The position numbers were made by a program, and so were the translations under genes. Positions 1 to 11,945 of a stretch of DNA of 64,000 nt are shown here, in pieces. The notes under the pieces are model-generated. The model ran no database searches and had not been told where the DNA came from. It saw only the letters and a program-made list of their open reading frames with translations. Origin of the DNA: Litoditis marina (taxonomy: Eukaryota; Nematoda; Chromadorea; Rhabditida; Rhabditidae); assembly GCA_964036275.1 (NCBI GenBank), contig OZ038434.1, forward strand, positions 16,047,879 through 16,111,878. Reading direction: 5' to 3'. Numbering within the stretch: position 1 is the first letter of the stretch; each line of letters starts with the position of its first letter.

Positions 1-3000
1 GGGAAGAATCACCTACTTCGTTCAAGGTACAATTGTGGTTCATCAGCAGATAAAGCCTAATATTGAATTAATATTTTTTCGGATAATATAACAGTCGTCA
101 TTGGTCACTTTCACGGTCGATGGGTATCTATTACAATTAGAACATATAATATTGAACTGGTTTAGGTGCACTACTCCGCACATGGTACATGTCTCTTTGA
201 TGGTTCGAGCTGAGAACCGGTAAAACGAAATAAAACTAATATCGAGGGTAACATTGATTCCTGCAAATTTTGAGAAAGACCATTCACAAACACTTCAGAG
301 TTCTTCCCCGTTCAGCGTTTCTTCTGAGGACGCCGTGTGGGTTTCCGAGGAGTTTTCAGTCGTCATGAATAAATTGTCAGAAATGGAGGACAATAACAAC
401 AGGTTGAGGTGAGAATTTCAGAGAATCGATTTAACTCTTTTCTTTATCTCAGATCGAGACACCTAAAAGATGGGGCCAAAAAAAACTTCACATAGGAGTT
501 AAGAAAAGCGTACCAATACTAAAGATTAACAAAGAGAAGTGAAATGAAAAGATAGCTTAGAGTTTTTGGTCTTATCATTTTGTGAGATTCTGTCAATTCA
601 TACGTTTATGATACGATACGAGTTCACAAAACTTTGATAGCTGTCGGATCCCGAAAATAGTGTGCTAGCGAAGAAGGCACAGTGCGCCAGAAAACTCTCG
701 CAATTTCCGATATCGTGGCCACTTAAACTTTCATGGATACTTCTTTATTGAAGTTCCTATCAGCGTAAAAACAGTAGCTCAACTACGTTTGTCAACTGTA
801 CAACTTGTTTTTCCAGAACGTCAGAAGTGGACCCCGATCCGGTAGATTTACATCTACTCAGTCTGCTCAGTCGAACTATAAGTTTGGGAGATTCGGCAAG
901 ATTTGAGGTGAGTACATATCAACTACCCCACACTCGTCTCTGGTGGTGTAGTGAAATTTTTGTAACCTGTATGATGTTTAGCGAACCAATATAATAGAAC
1001 TTTCATTCGCCCAGAGTTATAACAACAATTTTGCGGGAACCTGCGAACGAGATAACTCTTGAACTCTGCTCATCAGCTACGGCATTAGAATGGCTTACGG
1101 GATACTTGAAGATTGAGCATGTAATTTTCTAATACTTTGATGCTTTCCAGAACAGAGAAGATTCACATTCCAAGAGTGGAAATCAATCCTCCCATCATCC
1201 CAGAAGTCACAACGTTAGGTGCGTTCCAAATACAAATAGAGAACAAAAACAGTGAACGTTTTTCTGTGAGCTTATGAAATAACTAAGGAAAGAAACAGAC
1301 AACCAAGAAAAATGATTTTTACGAAAATTGGTGCGTCATGAAAATATCAAAATTCCAATACGGTTTTTACCTTTTTTACCTGTCATTATCAAAGTTTCAC
1401 CGCTTATCGATTGAATCAAATGAATGGTGGAAAAACAATTGTCTCCATCGAAGTTACTTAAAGGGACCGTACCTCTTTAATTTGATGACTCGAGTTATCA
1501 GTGCACATGGGAAAGAAAAATGGACAAAACAGTCAGAATTAGTGAACATTCCGCAAGGTCGTTTTTGAGCAAATTTGAGTACGGCCACAACGCGGAAGCC
1601 ACAGCACGTACCTATTTTCATGGCGACGCGCACAAATTGTCGGCAAAACGTCCGTGAAACGTATCATAAATTCAATCACGTAACAACTGACATATTTAAA
1701 AGTGTTTCAGTTTTCTATGCCTCTTTTTGGTTTAATTAAGATTGAAGTTGTGTGTATTAAAAACGAATTCATCTTTTTACCAAAAGTTTTGCGATACATA
1801 ACTCTTAAGATAGTTTGGCTCATAACATGCTTGGTTATTGACTAATTTCCTTTTTATTGTGTAATAGAAAGGGACCATCAGTACACTATCAAAGCAGTAT
1901 CTTGAGACTTCATGTTTTTTAATCGATCTGAATTATAGAGAAACGGTCCCTTTAATAATTTTCATTTTAGAGTTCTGCCGGGTTGGTTAATAATGGATCT
2001 ACTCTGCAGTATCTATTACGCGAAACATTTTGGAGAGTTCGCGTTGTTAACAGAAGCCAACAAGGTATCAAGAAGTTTTTTCTATTATTTAGTCTCTATT
2101 TTTCAGCTTTCCTACTTTTGCCGTTACATAAGAAAGCTTCATGTGAAATTTCTATATGTTCCGGTAATCCGATTTTTTGCAGGTGAAAGTAATTCGTTCC
2201 ACGGTTTTCCCATTGACGGTGGCCATGCAATCCTACGAGTCGTTCACTGGCGATTTCAAACATCTCAATTCATCGGAGGGATCTTCATCACAACAAACAT
2301 TGAATCATTTGGCCAAGTTAGTTTTGTGAACAGTTCCGTATTAGAGACTATGCCGTCTCCAAGTTTGCAGCCGTCTGGTGCATGTATCACTCGGATTTGT
2401 GAGCTTGTTTCGTAGTGTTTTATTCTCAACAAAGACAACAATTGGCCAAATCGATTGAGGCTCTTCGAGCTGGATTGAGATTGAGAGTCGAATAAAACAT
2501 TTATTGAACATTTGCCAGCAGATGAAAGGGTGTAGATTATATAAAGGCAGAGCAGCTGGTCCCAAACAACGCCAATGGTTCGATAAACCCTAAATAATGG
2601 CAATGTAGTTAATTTATTCCAATCAAAACAAAGCATTTTCAGTGCTGCCGGCTTCGACAAAGAGCAGTACGAGAGTTTCATGAAAGTTATCGAGCCGTTC
2701 ATTCGGGAACAGGTGGACCGGACCGAATTCCTGCTGCTCAAGGCCCTCATGCTGTTCGACTCAGGTTGGTTTTGAACACAACCGTTGGTACAAGATTTCA
2801 CGATTTCATGATTTATTCAGTTCTTTCCATATCGTTGCAGAATAGTTAATGGTACAAATTAATGAAAAAAGCACTAAAATGTACAGCAACATCAGAGGCC
2901 GTTATCAAAGATGGCCCGATTGTCAGAATGCAACCTCTGTCTTCTCATACACGGACTATTTGTATACTATGATTGTAAAGAGAACGATACAAAATTATCT

Positions 3001-3819
3001 ACAAAATATTGTACTTTTCAAACGTTGTTTTCAGCAATCGCTCATCTGGAAGCAGATCTGGCTGAGATGGTGTCAGAAACAAGAAAACGTTACATGAAAT
3101 ATTTGTTCCACTACCTGATCAAAAAGTCCGGTAAGTTGTTAGTTGTGTTTGTGATAGGTCACACAAACTCGATAGCAACGTCTCCACGAGCTTTCTGGTA
3201 CGCCATGGGAGTAATCATTTCATTTTGTAAAATCGATTCGCAAAACTTCCGAATTTTTTTTAACATGGCAACTTCAATTGATCATAGAATGTACCCGGAT
3301 CAAACTATATCTTCTTCCATTCTGTACCGATATCAACGATCAACCACACAGCAATTCTCACTTGTTGATATTCTATCAGCTATACTTGGAGTAAAATTGA
3401 ATAGTCACGTAGAGTTAGCATTCTAATGAGGCATCGTGCACTTTGTCATTGCACGTTTCTTAGTTCTGCTGTGCAATTGACTAACAGTATAGTAGAAACA
3501 TGAACATACAAATTTTTCCGAGTTTCCAGGTTCTCACGCGGGACCAGCCCGTCTGGCTGCTCTATTGGCGCTGTTCCAAATGTTTCTCGCAACTGCAAAC
3601 AGACAGAGTGAGTGGAAGTTGCAAGTTAGCTTACAAGTTTCATTGTATCTTATGTCACTTTCGCGAGTCAGAGTTTGCTCGAAATGCTATGATGGAATGA
3701 AGACCAGTACTCTTTAGGAGTATGAGCTTGCTCTGTACTCATATATTTTTTGCAGCCTAGAACAAGATAGAACACCTCGGCACCCGTTCGTTTCCGTACA
3801 CTTGGAGCAAAACGTTTGA
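1..3819 (+). CDS. N1: nuclear hormone receptor, partial (3' part, ligand-binding region)
   Basis: Exons seen: 1-26 (partial), 299-408, 817-907, 1151-1218, 1971-2064, 2183-2316, 2643-2764, 3035-3130, 3530-3611, 3756-3819 (TGA). All junction phases agree and the visible part encodes about 294 residues. The exon order, phases and several lengths (68, 94 and 122 nt) match the ligand-binding exons of the - strand NHR genes. Matching landmarks are VDPDPVDL for the paralogues' YNPNPF, GWLIMDLLCSIYYAK for HWLAFDLLGTIEYAK, RTEFLLLKALMLFDS for KKEYILMKAMVLCNS, and GSHAGPARLAALLAL for GSAGPSRYAAAMGV. The DNA-binding domain must lie left of the window. This is the only NHR on the + strand, faces M1 tail to tail, and is the most diverged copy. 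The last intron uses a donor (GA|GTGGAA) chosen because the result aligns with the family C-terminus; the neighbouring AGA|GTGAGT donor would end the protein two residues later. The family call is firm; the last exon is less certain. Confidence 0.8.
1458..1955. mobile_element. TTAAAGGGACCGT-ended element, copy in N1 intron
   Basis: TTAAAGGGACCGTACCTC at the left faces AGAAACGGTCCCTTTAA at the right, giving inverted ends about 500 bp apart. The interior matches the 62095-62599 copy. The 76-codon frame inside is not conserved in the other copy, so the element is non-autonomous. Confidence 0.6.
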
Positions 3820-4826
3820 CACAATTCCACGCCGTGTCATTCACCATTTGAGTAGAATATTGTGAGTTGTGAAGATGAGCAGAGTGTATTCAACTGTTCT
3901 AATCTTCTATCGTGTGATCTACAATTTTATAAGGCATACAAGACGCATACGGCAGTAAAAATGATCACGCATATCTCTGAAATGATAGTGGATTCCCCAT
4001 AAACGCTCAGTTTCGAATAAGCAAACTTGGGATTTAGCTACTTGGGACTTAGTTACCAAATTATAACATAATACATTGCTGAATCTCAAGACGAAATATT
4101 TCGAAAAGTTATTTTTGAATTTCAGATCCGTATAACAAGCTGTGAGCGCACAACTGTATATCATTATTGATGTTTTTCACTGAATACCATAACATGAAAG
4201 AAGTGCGTGTCCATTTTTCTCAGAAACTTCATTATTACCTCGTCCCCATACTAGTAAATGAGTCATGTGAACCGAGAAAGAATATCAAAAAGTGTGCTGT
4301 GTAGCATTTTCCTTTGTTTATGTTTTTTTAAATTCTGATGTGTTCAGACGTGTCTCGTACCTTGCATTTAAATATGAGTATATTATGTTTCATTCATCGT
4401 GAGATATTCGTTTAGTTTTGTCTTGTGGCTCACGATATCACAAGGATATTTTAATTTATCTATAATACACTTTGTTATGTTATTTTTTGAAATGTTGCGA
4501 GTTTTCCTATGGAAAAGTCCAACAAGCACAATTTGATGCATAGTTTCTCTACGGGTGTGTTCGGTTTAATGTTTCGCCATCATACTCTCATCTTTTCTGC
4601 AATAATATCATCTCACAATTGTACAATTTGATTTACATATTACATTCAAATATAAACCAGTTCTCCGCTGAACCTTTTATTGGAGATATAATGATTTGGT
4701 TTATTTTGTTCGACAAACTGAGCAATGCGCGAAAACTTGCACGGAACGTCTTTGTGAAGCAGACAAATAGTTTTCGACATCTGCGAAAAATCGATAATTT
4801 CAAAATGAGTGCAAGTTTCCGACGCA
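3820..4826. other. Intergenic, between convergent N1 and M1
   Basis: This 1-kb AT-rich stretch holds the 3' ends of N1 (+) and M1 (-). The complement of 4675-4680 reads AATAAA, about 150 nt past the M1 stop, and is a likely poly(A) signal. No coding exon, RNA gene or repeat was recognised. Confidence 0.5.
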
Positions 4827-6830
4827 TTATTGATTCATGGGCGACATTCCTGGCAGACCGGGTGGTTGTTGGATACTTCCGGTGGAGCCTTGGGTCCGGT
4901 TGGAGCGGAGGGCCTTCTTGCTCCCGGGAGTTCGGGTTGGGGAGGGTACCGGGGGTGTTTTGAGCACGACCTGATCCTCCTTCTTCGCCTCTGGCTGACT
5001 GGAGTCATGCAGGAAGTCCGCCTCCAACTCGTAGCCGGAACTCAAAAACCGCGACGGAAATACCTGAAAAGATGAATTTGAACCCTGTTTGATATGAAGC
5101 GGACTGCTCAAATATTCAGAGAAATGTCGGTTTTTAGCATTGTAACATAGTCTTTTTTTTGTTTTTGAAAACACTCTAAAACAAACTGAAATTTTCCACT
5201 GTAATAGAGATACAATGCAATTTGACCTGGACAAGAAAAAAATGCGGGAAGTGGAAACATATCCCCAGAAAGCAAAAAAAGTACCTCCATGAATTTTGTT
5301 GCGAAAGCATTCTCCCCTAGCACGGAACTGAAATATAAGAGTTGTTAACAGAGCGATGTAAAATACAAAAAAAGTATGGGATAAAAAGGATACTAGGATT
5401 ATTCGAATCTATTCTGGCTCACCTTCATCTAAGACGTTAGACAAAACAAAACAAAGATGTGCGCAATAAGGGAACACTGTGCATGTTTTAGTTTGATCTC
5501 ATTGCACATCAGTCGCAGAACCAGGGTTGTGGTGCGTGTATCAAACTGAAACTTGGTATAGTTCATTTCCGGGCGTCAAATCTGAATGTTTTTGAATATA
5601 ATAGTAACTTACCCAACGACCTCTTTCCTCAAAGTAGAATCTCTTCTGTATTCCTCTTGTAATTCACTGAACAGCATTCCACCCTCGGTGGCCAGAACAG
5701 CAACTTCTATCGAAGACAGCTGAAATCGTTAGTTAACTCTCTGAGGCTGTATGCAGCAATACCCCGACTACCATATTCTAATCTGCGCCTTCACATACAC
5801 TTACTCGCTACCTCATGTTTGGACATCAACAAAAGAAACTTTTTTAATTATGCTTGGGCAATTGTACAATTTTCCCCAGACGTTACCCAGATTTACAGAT
5901 TTCATAGCCGGTGGGTGGTACGAACAAAATATCATGAAATACCAAACAACCATGAAAACAAAACGTATTGAGCTAGTAAATATGAAATATGACACCAAGA
6001 TCAAAAAGAAAGGATTGACTTACTCTAGCGCAATCGAGCGATCTTCTTGCCTTGACTATGGCCTTCCTCACATTCACATACTCGGGGGCCTTTTTTATGC
6101 GTTTTTGCATCAGTCGCAGCCGAATGTTGAACACAATCACCCCTAGGCTTGTCATGATGCAGAGTACGTTAAGCGAGATGGAAAGCTGAAAAAAGGTAGT
6201 TCACAGTTGTTCATAGGGGAAAATTGAAGTATCGCCCCCCACTTTAGTTGAGTCCCCCCCGTAGCACTTCAACCCCCCACCCAAGCTAAAACCTGAAAAT
6301 CTAGGAGAGGGGGGGGGGTCAAAATTCAACTTCGACATTTACTATTTACCCCCCACTTGGGTCGGCGGGGGGTAGAACTTCAATGGTGGGGGGTCAAACT
6401 TCAACGAGTGGGGGGCTGAACTTCAATACCGGAAATGTTTACTTTTTACCCCCCACCCTCAAACTTTTGTATTGCAGGTGATAAATTGAATTATAACCCC
6501 CCGGTGGGGGGGGGGGGGGTCAAACTACAATTCCCCAAACGCAATACAAATTCAAAAAGGTGGGGGGTAAAAAGTCAATGTTCCCGTTCATAGTATTTTT
6601 AGTTCAATTAGAGATGTTCGTGTAATAATACCGCAAATACAGAAACTATTTCTGTTTTACTCGTCAGTGAAAACATGTACATACATGTACATAATGATAA
6701 GGTGAATAGGTAATCTAGTACTCCATTATGAGTGAAAATTAACTGAAAAGGCACCAATACGAATATCTACAAAATCGAATAATCGAGAAATTGAAGAAGA
6801 GAGGAGAAAGCCACCCACCCATTCCAACAT
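4827..6830 (-). CDS. M1: small single-pass membrane protein, unknown family
   Basis: Exons (- strand order): 6819-6830 (tentative, encodes MLEW), 6024-6185, 5613-5719, 5285-5327, 4827-5063 (TAA). The last four join in frame with good splice sites and encode 182 residues; the short first exon adds an ATG in phase, giving about 186. Near the N-terminus LSISLNVLCIMTSLGVIVFN is a strong membrane segment, followed at once by a basic stretch (RLRLMQKRIKK), so the rest is probably cytoplasmic. The tail is polar and proline-rich (TPPVPSPTRTPG; PPGLPGMSPMNQ) and looks disordered. No known domain was recognised. It lies 295 nt downstream of N2 on the same strand, with an AATAAA (complement of 7000-7005) between them, so N2-M1 may be a two-gene operon; there is no AG close before the ATG, and the nearest possible spliced-leader acceptor is about 80 nt upstream. 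The 12-nt first exon is the weak point. Intron 1 holds a 370-bp inverted-repeat insertion. Confidence 0.6.
6216..6585. mobile_element. MITE-like inverted-repeat element with 7-bp target duplication
   Basis: This GC-skewed 370-bp insertion is flanked on both sides by GTTCATA (6209-6215 and 6586-6592). Its ends are imperfect inverted repeats (left GGGGAAAATTGAAG; right end read on the complement GGGAACATTGAC), each followed by a run of C before ACTT/ACCTT. Inside, GGGGGTCAAACTTCAA-type units occur in both orientations. It encodes nothing and lies in M1 intron 1. Confidence 0.65.
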
Positions 6831-7124
6831 GTGTACCAAAATGAATGAGATTCAGGCAACCGCGCACAGGCAAACAAGTTAGGATAGAAGAAAGGTGCAC
6901 TTTCTGCTCAACGTGTTCATTCTCTTGCCTTTGTTGGATTCAAAAATAGATACCTTCCAATTTCACAAATTGTGAAGATACTTATTTTTTTCGCATGCAT
7001 TTATTGAATTCACCTAAAGCTCATGTTGACGACCTAGCAACAACTGGTGTCTTATTAGCAGGATCAGGACTTGTAGAAACAATCGAAGTAAACTATTTTT
7101 ATATACCAACTTGAAATGAACTAT

Positions 7125-10100
7125 TTATAACGAAAACATTTCATCTACATATCGTACAACCACTCTGCGAGGTCTTGCCAGATGAAAGAGGAGGTACAGG
7201 TCCTTTTGTTTTTTGGCGGTGTGTTCTATCATCTCTATCAGAGCCATGTCGGAAGCAAAGCGAGCTGGACCGTTAGAACTGGAAAAAGTGATCTAGGTAA
7301 AGCCCTCATCATTTTCAAGTGGTCTTTGGTCACGTGCCAATGAGGTTTTCAATATGACGTATGCATCAAAAACTTTTATCAGACAATGCACCACTGAAAA
7401 GTTTAAATGTACTACGTGGTACAAACTGGTCGTTGTATTGTTTGAGTCTCGCATTGAAAACCTGACTTGCTCAAGTTATAATTCAATTTTAAAACTCATT
7501 CTCACTGTATATGTATTGCACATGCTCGCACGGAAGAGAATGAATCGAACAACTCACAACTGGGCCAGGCAGAATGAGCAGAGAGTGGCCGACAAAGCTT
7601 GCTTCTCCGAGTTTAGAACGGACTTTCCCTCAGATGATAGTTCGCTAATACCTTGAATTTGTAAGAAATTGAGAAAAAAAATGATATTAATTATGAATTA
7701 TGTGTGTCAAATGAGACAAATGTTGGCAGAAGGGAAGGTTAAATATTGTAATAGTTAATTTTGCAGTACTAAAGGTATAATTCACGTCAAGGATGTTCAA
7801 CTATTGTCTCTACTATTGCAGTTGAGAGTTTGTTTTTCGTTTGTTTCAGTACATGGTTTCATTTCTGTCTACATTTGTTTTCAATATGCTTATTAAAGCA
7901 TACGCAGTATAAATTTCTCTATTTCCGTAACTTCCGTACTGTCAAAAAAACTCACTGGAGTTGCAGAATATGATGGCTTTCATGAGAACATATTCTTTCT
8001 CTGTGAGCTGGGTGCGGTCCAGGGCCAGAATTATTTTTCGTTTCAGGTCCAAGAACGATCGGCGTGGACTGTAGTGGAAACAAATTATTCATAAAATCAC
8101 AGGGTAAACACTTGATCGTCATAGACAAGGTAAACAAATCTTAAATCTCATTTCCGTTACCTGAACATTTCACTTTTTGTTTGTCATTCAATGATTGATC
8201 ACTCAACGATCCATATAAGCGTAAATGTCTTTAGTTCACGTATTTACTGCTCGCAATTTTACACATCACTAAATCGCAACATTCTCAGTCTGTTCTGGAG
8301 TGCACTGTTACTGGAACCGTTTCGGTTGTGTCTAGACGTCATGGTTCCAACGTCTCGATGCCCCATTTCAATGCCTCTTCTGTCCCAATATCTCGATGTT
8401 TCGTAGTCCAAATGTTCCATTATTGAGTTTTCTGGACTATTCTCCGTGCGTCAACCGCACATGTAAAGGGACATTGAAACGAGATATTGAACTTTCGAGA
8501 CGGGACATTGGGGCACTGAGACATTGATAATGGACAATTGGGTCGTTTAGTAAAGTAGACTCCTTGTACCTCGTGGGTTACTGGAAGTGAAGATTAGGTC
8601 CTATTTTGTATTGCGATGCGAGCAATTTTAGTTTTGGATATTTTTCCAAAGTTCACTTTTCATCTACATGTGTTTCCTAACTGTTTATGACACACTCACC
8701 CTTTGGTTTCGATACTGGTTCCGTCGGGATGCGAAACACAGTTCATCCTGTTTGTATATGCGTGAAACGCTTGAGTCAGAGAGAACCACATCACACCCAC
8801 TGATTTCATCAGGACAACCTGTGAATACATCAAATGAGTTCTTTGTTCACTTCTCTTATAGTAAGTGCCAAAATTATAAATTTCTGTCCCTGGCCGGGAT
8901 CGAACCTACGAGCAATAGTTTCGTAGATGGGCGGTGACCACTGCGCTATTAGAGCACTAACTAGCAGGCTTTAAAATCGAAGACATGTGTGCGTACACAG
9001 CGGAAAGTGAGTTATACAGTACCCTTTCGCCTTTCCGTGGGCGGCGACTATATTATGTTTTTCCTTACTGTCGTTTTTTCCTCTTCATCTCGCTCTCGTT
9101 CTCTTTTTTCCATGTCTCGTTGTTTTCTCTTTCGCTCTTTCTGTTTTTGCCTTTTTTCTCTTCTTCTCTCCCGCACTCCCCAAGTTTCACTTTCTCATTT
9201 TTTTCTCACACAGTTTGCTATCAATGTGAGGCCTGCGAGTAGTCTGAATCTAACCTTGTCAGAGTTGGACAGTTTGTGAAAGAAAGAGAAGGTCTTCACA
9301 CATTCCACAGTCGTCAGAAGATCAAAACACAACCAATGCTTGCGATTGCTGGAATAAGACACAATAAAACTGAAATTATGTTATTAAGCAGTGTAGAATT
9401 TCTATTTTCATGATTTTGTTTGCATATCTCCGTATATTTACCATTTCTCAAAAGCGGAAATACGAAATATCCGAACGAAACAAGCTTCTCTTCAGAGTAC
9501 CGAAATAAACAGTCTATATTGGTCTCGATATATCTTCATTAGTTATTTCACTTGTGATGAAATACCTCGTTTCATCCCATTCCGTTGGTTCTATCCTATT
9601 TTTCCAGAAACCGTTTCGCATCGGCCAGATCGGCCAGTTCGGCATCGGCTAAAAATACTCATACAATTATTTTTGTTTCTACGACTTTATGTCGACAGAA
9701 AGATCGGAAAATCATAAATTTGATTCCATCTCTGAATAGGGAAAGGTGGAAACAATTGAAAGTCTAGCAAGTGCTCCATCTACCTATCGGCAGACACCTC
9801 CTTTTATAACTAGCAAACTAGCAACAGTTCCGCGGAGAAATACTCTAGAGATTTGTACCACAAATTGTGAGCCAAACAGGAAAGTCTGCACAATTTCTGG
9901 GAACTAAGAGGTGAGAACATGTATGGTTTTTTTTTGTTTCACATCAAAGTCTCACCCGTAGAGAAAGAGGAAAAAGAGAAACGTGTTTGGACTGTTTGGA
10001 GTTCTTTGACACTTAACACTTACCCCAAACTTGGCGCCCTCATCCAAGCTACACGACTGTTGCAGAAGAACAACCAGGGACGGCATTTTGTACGGGTTTG

Positions 10101-11916
10101 GATTGTAGCGACTTTTTCGGAACAACTGCGTCTGCAACCAAAGAATAGGGATCGACAATTTCATTCTCAATATTGTTTTGTTTACAGTACATAGAGTTTT
10201 CATCCCTTTTATACAGCAACTGATCTGTTTGTATATTGAAATTCACTACGACTTACGATTTACCTTTTTCTAGGCCGAACATCTGTTTTGATTAATAACT
10301 GTTGTGAATATAGTTTAATAGTTTGCTCAAACCTATAACTAAGTAGAATCGGCAAACACATCAATATTAAGATAAATTTGAAAAAAGATACCAACCTACC
10401 TTCATTTCTAGATAGACGAGAGAGTCAATCAATCCGTTCATTTGATTTTCTGCCAGAGTCAGCGAGGTGTTTGGCTAAACCAAGCAGTTAACTGGTTAAA
10501 AAGTTCGGATATAGATTTTAATATGGTTAATTCCGTATTGAGATTCCGTCGAATGAGTTTCATTGAGATTTCGTTGAATCTTTCTCAACCACGAGCAAAA
10601 AAATCAACACTTATCTGCAGAAAAACTCAAGAGCATGAGGTCTAACTTTGACCAATCAAAACAGTTTAATTTGGGGCACTCTATTGCAGATAGAAATGCG
10701 CCTATCCCAATCATAACCGAAGTCTAATTTACAGTGAACTCACACTTTGTAGGACATATTGGGTCATGTTCCGTCTCTCCAGTTCTTTTCTCTGCTCAAT
10801 TATCGTCTGAACGATTTTATTTGCATGAAGATCTGTAGAGGATTGGATTGCTGAAAATAATCAGAGTTGGTACGAAAGAAACCGAACCAAATTTCTACAC
10901 TGTTTCGGTTGGAATATGGGTTCACAGACAGTTATCGAATGCCGTGTAAGGGTGCAAAGCAGCATAAATGAACTAATGGAATATTCGTTCTAATTGAATG
11001 TCAACAGAGACCAGAATGTACAGAAAATGACGGGTTCAAATTACAAACACATCAGGATAACGCCACTTCCACCATTAAGCTATTATGGTTGCTTCGAAAG
11101 AAGCGAGCCCTCCAATAAAGATTATTTAGTTTTCGTGACTCATCTTAGCGGCATATAGAAGTTTCAGCAGCATACTGTGATAGACCGACCACAATTGTTG
11201 CCAGAAACCTTTTTTGCTCAACTCACCCATGGGATTCATTCCTACGTCAATACACTTCTGGAATCGACAACCACGGCAGAGACACTTTTTATCTGGAAAT
11301 AAAAAACTTTTCCTTATAAGTTCTAACCGGAATAAAAACAATATTTTTCTGCTTTTCGTTCAGTGAATTTTCAACATACTTCCAACGAGAATACACAAAA
11401 CCCAATATTTCTGTTAGTTGTAATAATCATAGGTCATTCATGGGAATTCTTCCGCATTTGTAGTGTACATTGCTTTTGAAGCAATGTAAAATCAATATCT
11501 TATTTTTTTCATAGTCTGGAATAAGCTCACCTTTTGGAGGAGTTGAGAAGCATGTCCCATCTTTTGTGCAGCGGTATTTTGTTTGATTCAAAATAGTCCG
11601 CCGAAAAAATGTTTTGCATCCGTTGCACGAAGGTACCTGAAGATCAAAGTTGAGAAAAACATTCTTATATTCTTAGTAACATAGCGGAATAAACTCCAAC
11701 GTCAGTGAAACTAAAATTGGCTCTACCATTCAGCACCAGTCTGAAACGACGCAACATAAAATTAAATTCATAAAAATGGGAGAAACTATTGTTTCAACCT
11801 ACCTCGTAGTGGTGTCCTGTTGATGAATCACCGCAAACTGAGCAGGTTTTGGGATAAACATTGTTGGGCTGGTAGGATGAGCTACACTGGGAAACTGAGT
11901 GTTCTGCTACTTCCAT
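7125..11916 (-). CDS. N2: nuclear hormone receptor, short N-terminus
   Basis: Exons (- strand order): 11803-11916, 11531-11636, 11227-11292, 10744-10850, 10400-10474, 10024-10131, 9566-9648, 9255-9348, 8700-8818, 7956-8068, 7558-7651, 7125-7278 (TAA); 410 residues, all phases consistent. Residues 25-95 form the DBD: C25/C28/C42/C45 make zinc finger 1 with P-box CNGCKT, then CTKDGTC and CLCRGCRFQKC make finger 2, ending GMNPMG. The ligand-binding part follows (YNPNPYKMPSL, HWLCFDLLTTVE, EKEYVLMKAIIFCNS, SNGPARFASDMAL). The protein starts 38 codons before the end of the first DBD exon, so the N-terminal exon of the other paralogues is missing. A CAG 30 nt upstream (exon edge 11945) is a likely trans-splice acceptor, and the short leader holds an upstream ATG CGT TAA. 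Exon 9566-9648 is longer than in relatives because the family donor reads GATAG here and a donor 27 nt on is used. A nuclear transcription factor by family; ligand unknown. Confidence 0.85.
8335..8540. repeat. Degenerate foldback repeat in an N2 intron
   Basis: The left half carries GTCTCGATGCCCCATTTCAA and related CCCAATATCTCGATG units. The right half carries their complements (ACATTGAAACGAGATATTG; GGGACATTGGGGCAC). It is a decayed inverted repeat of short units with no coding potential. Confidence 0.4.
8872..9052 (-). repeat. tRNA-derived SINE-like element, copy 1
   Basis: Read on the - strand it has an RNA polymerase III B box (GGTTCGATCCC-type), an A-box-like GCGCAGTGG, and a flank containing CACTTTCCGCTGTGTACGC. 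It matches the copies at 47100-47284 and 62815-62973 over the tRNA-like part and the roughly 100-bp companion segment. It lies in the N2 intron between exons 9255-9348 and 8700-8818. Confidence 0.6.
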
Positions 11917-11945
11917 TAACGCATTAACAAGGAATATGAAGTGAC

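Noticed and set aside
2317..2400. Apparent frameshifted continuation of N1 (FRIRDYAVSKFAAVW)
   Set aside because: I first read it as a frameshift in a T run. Ending the exon at 2316 gives phase 2, which joins exon 2643-2764 in frame and matches the family plan, so no lesion is needed.
1993..2415. 140-codon + strand frame in N1
   Set aside because: Its first part is the true exon 1971-2064; the rest reads through the next intron and through exon 2183-2316 in the wrong frame.
8985..9279. Ser/Phe-rich + strand frames
   Set aside because: They are pyrimidine-rich intron DNA next to the SINE-like copy and run antisense into the N2 exon at 9255-9348.
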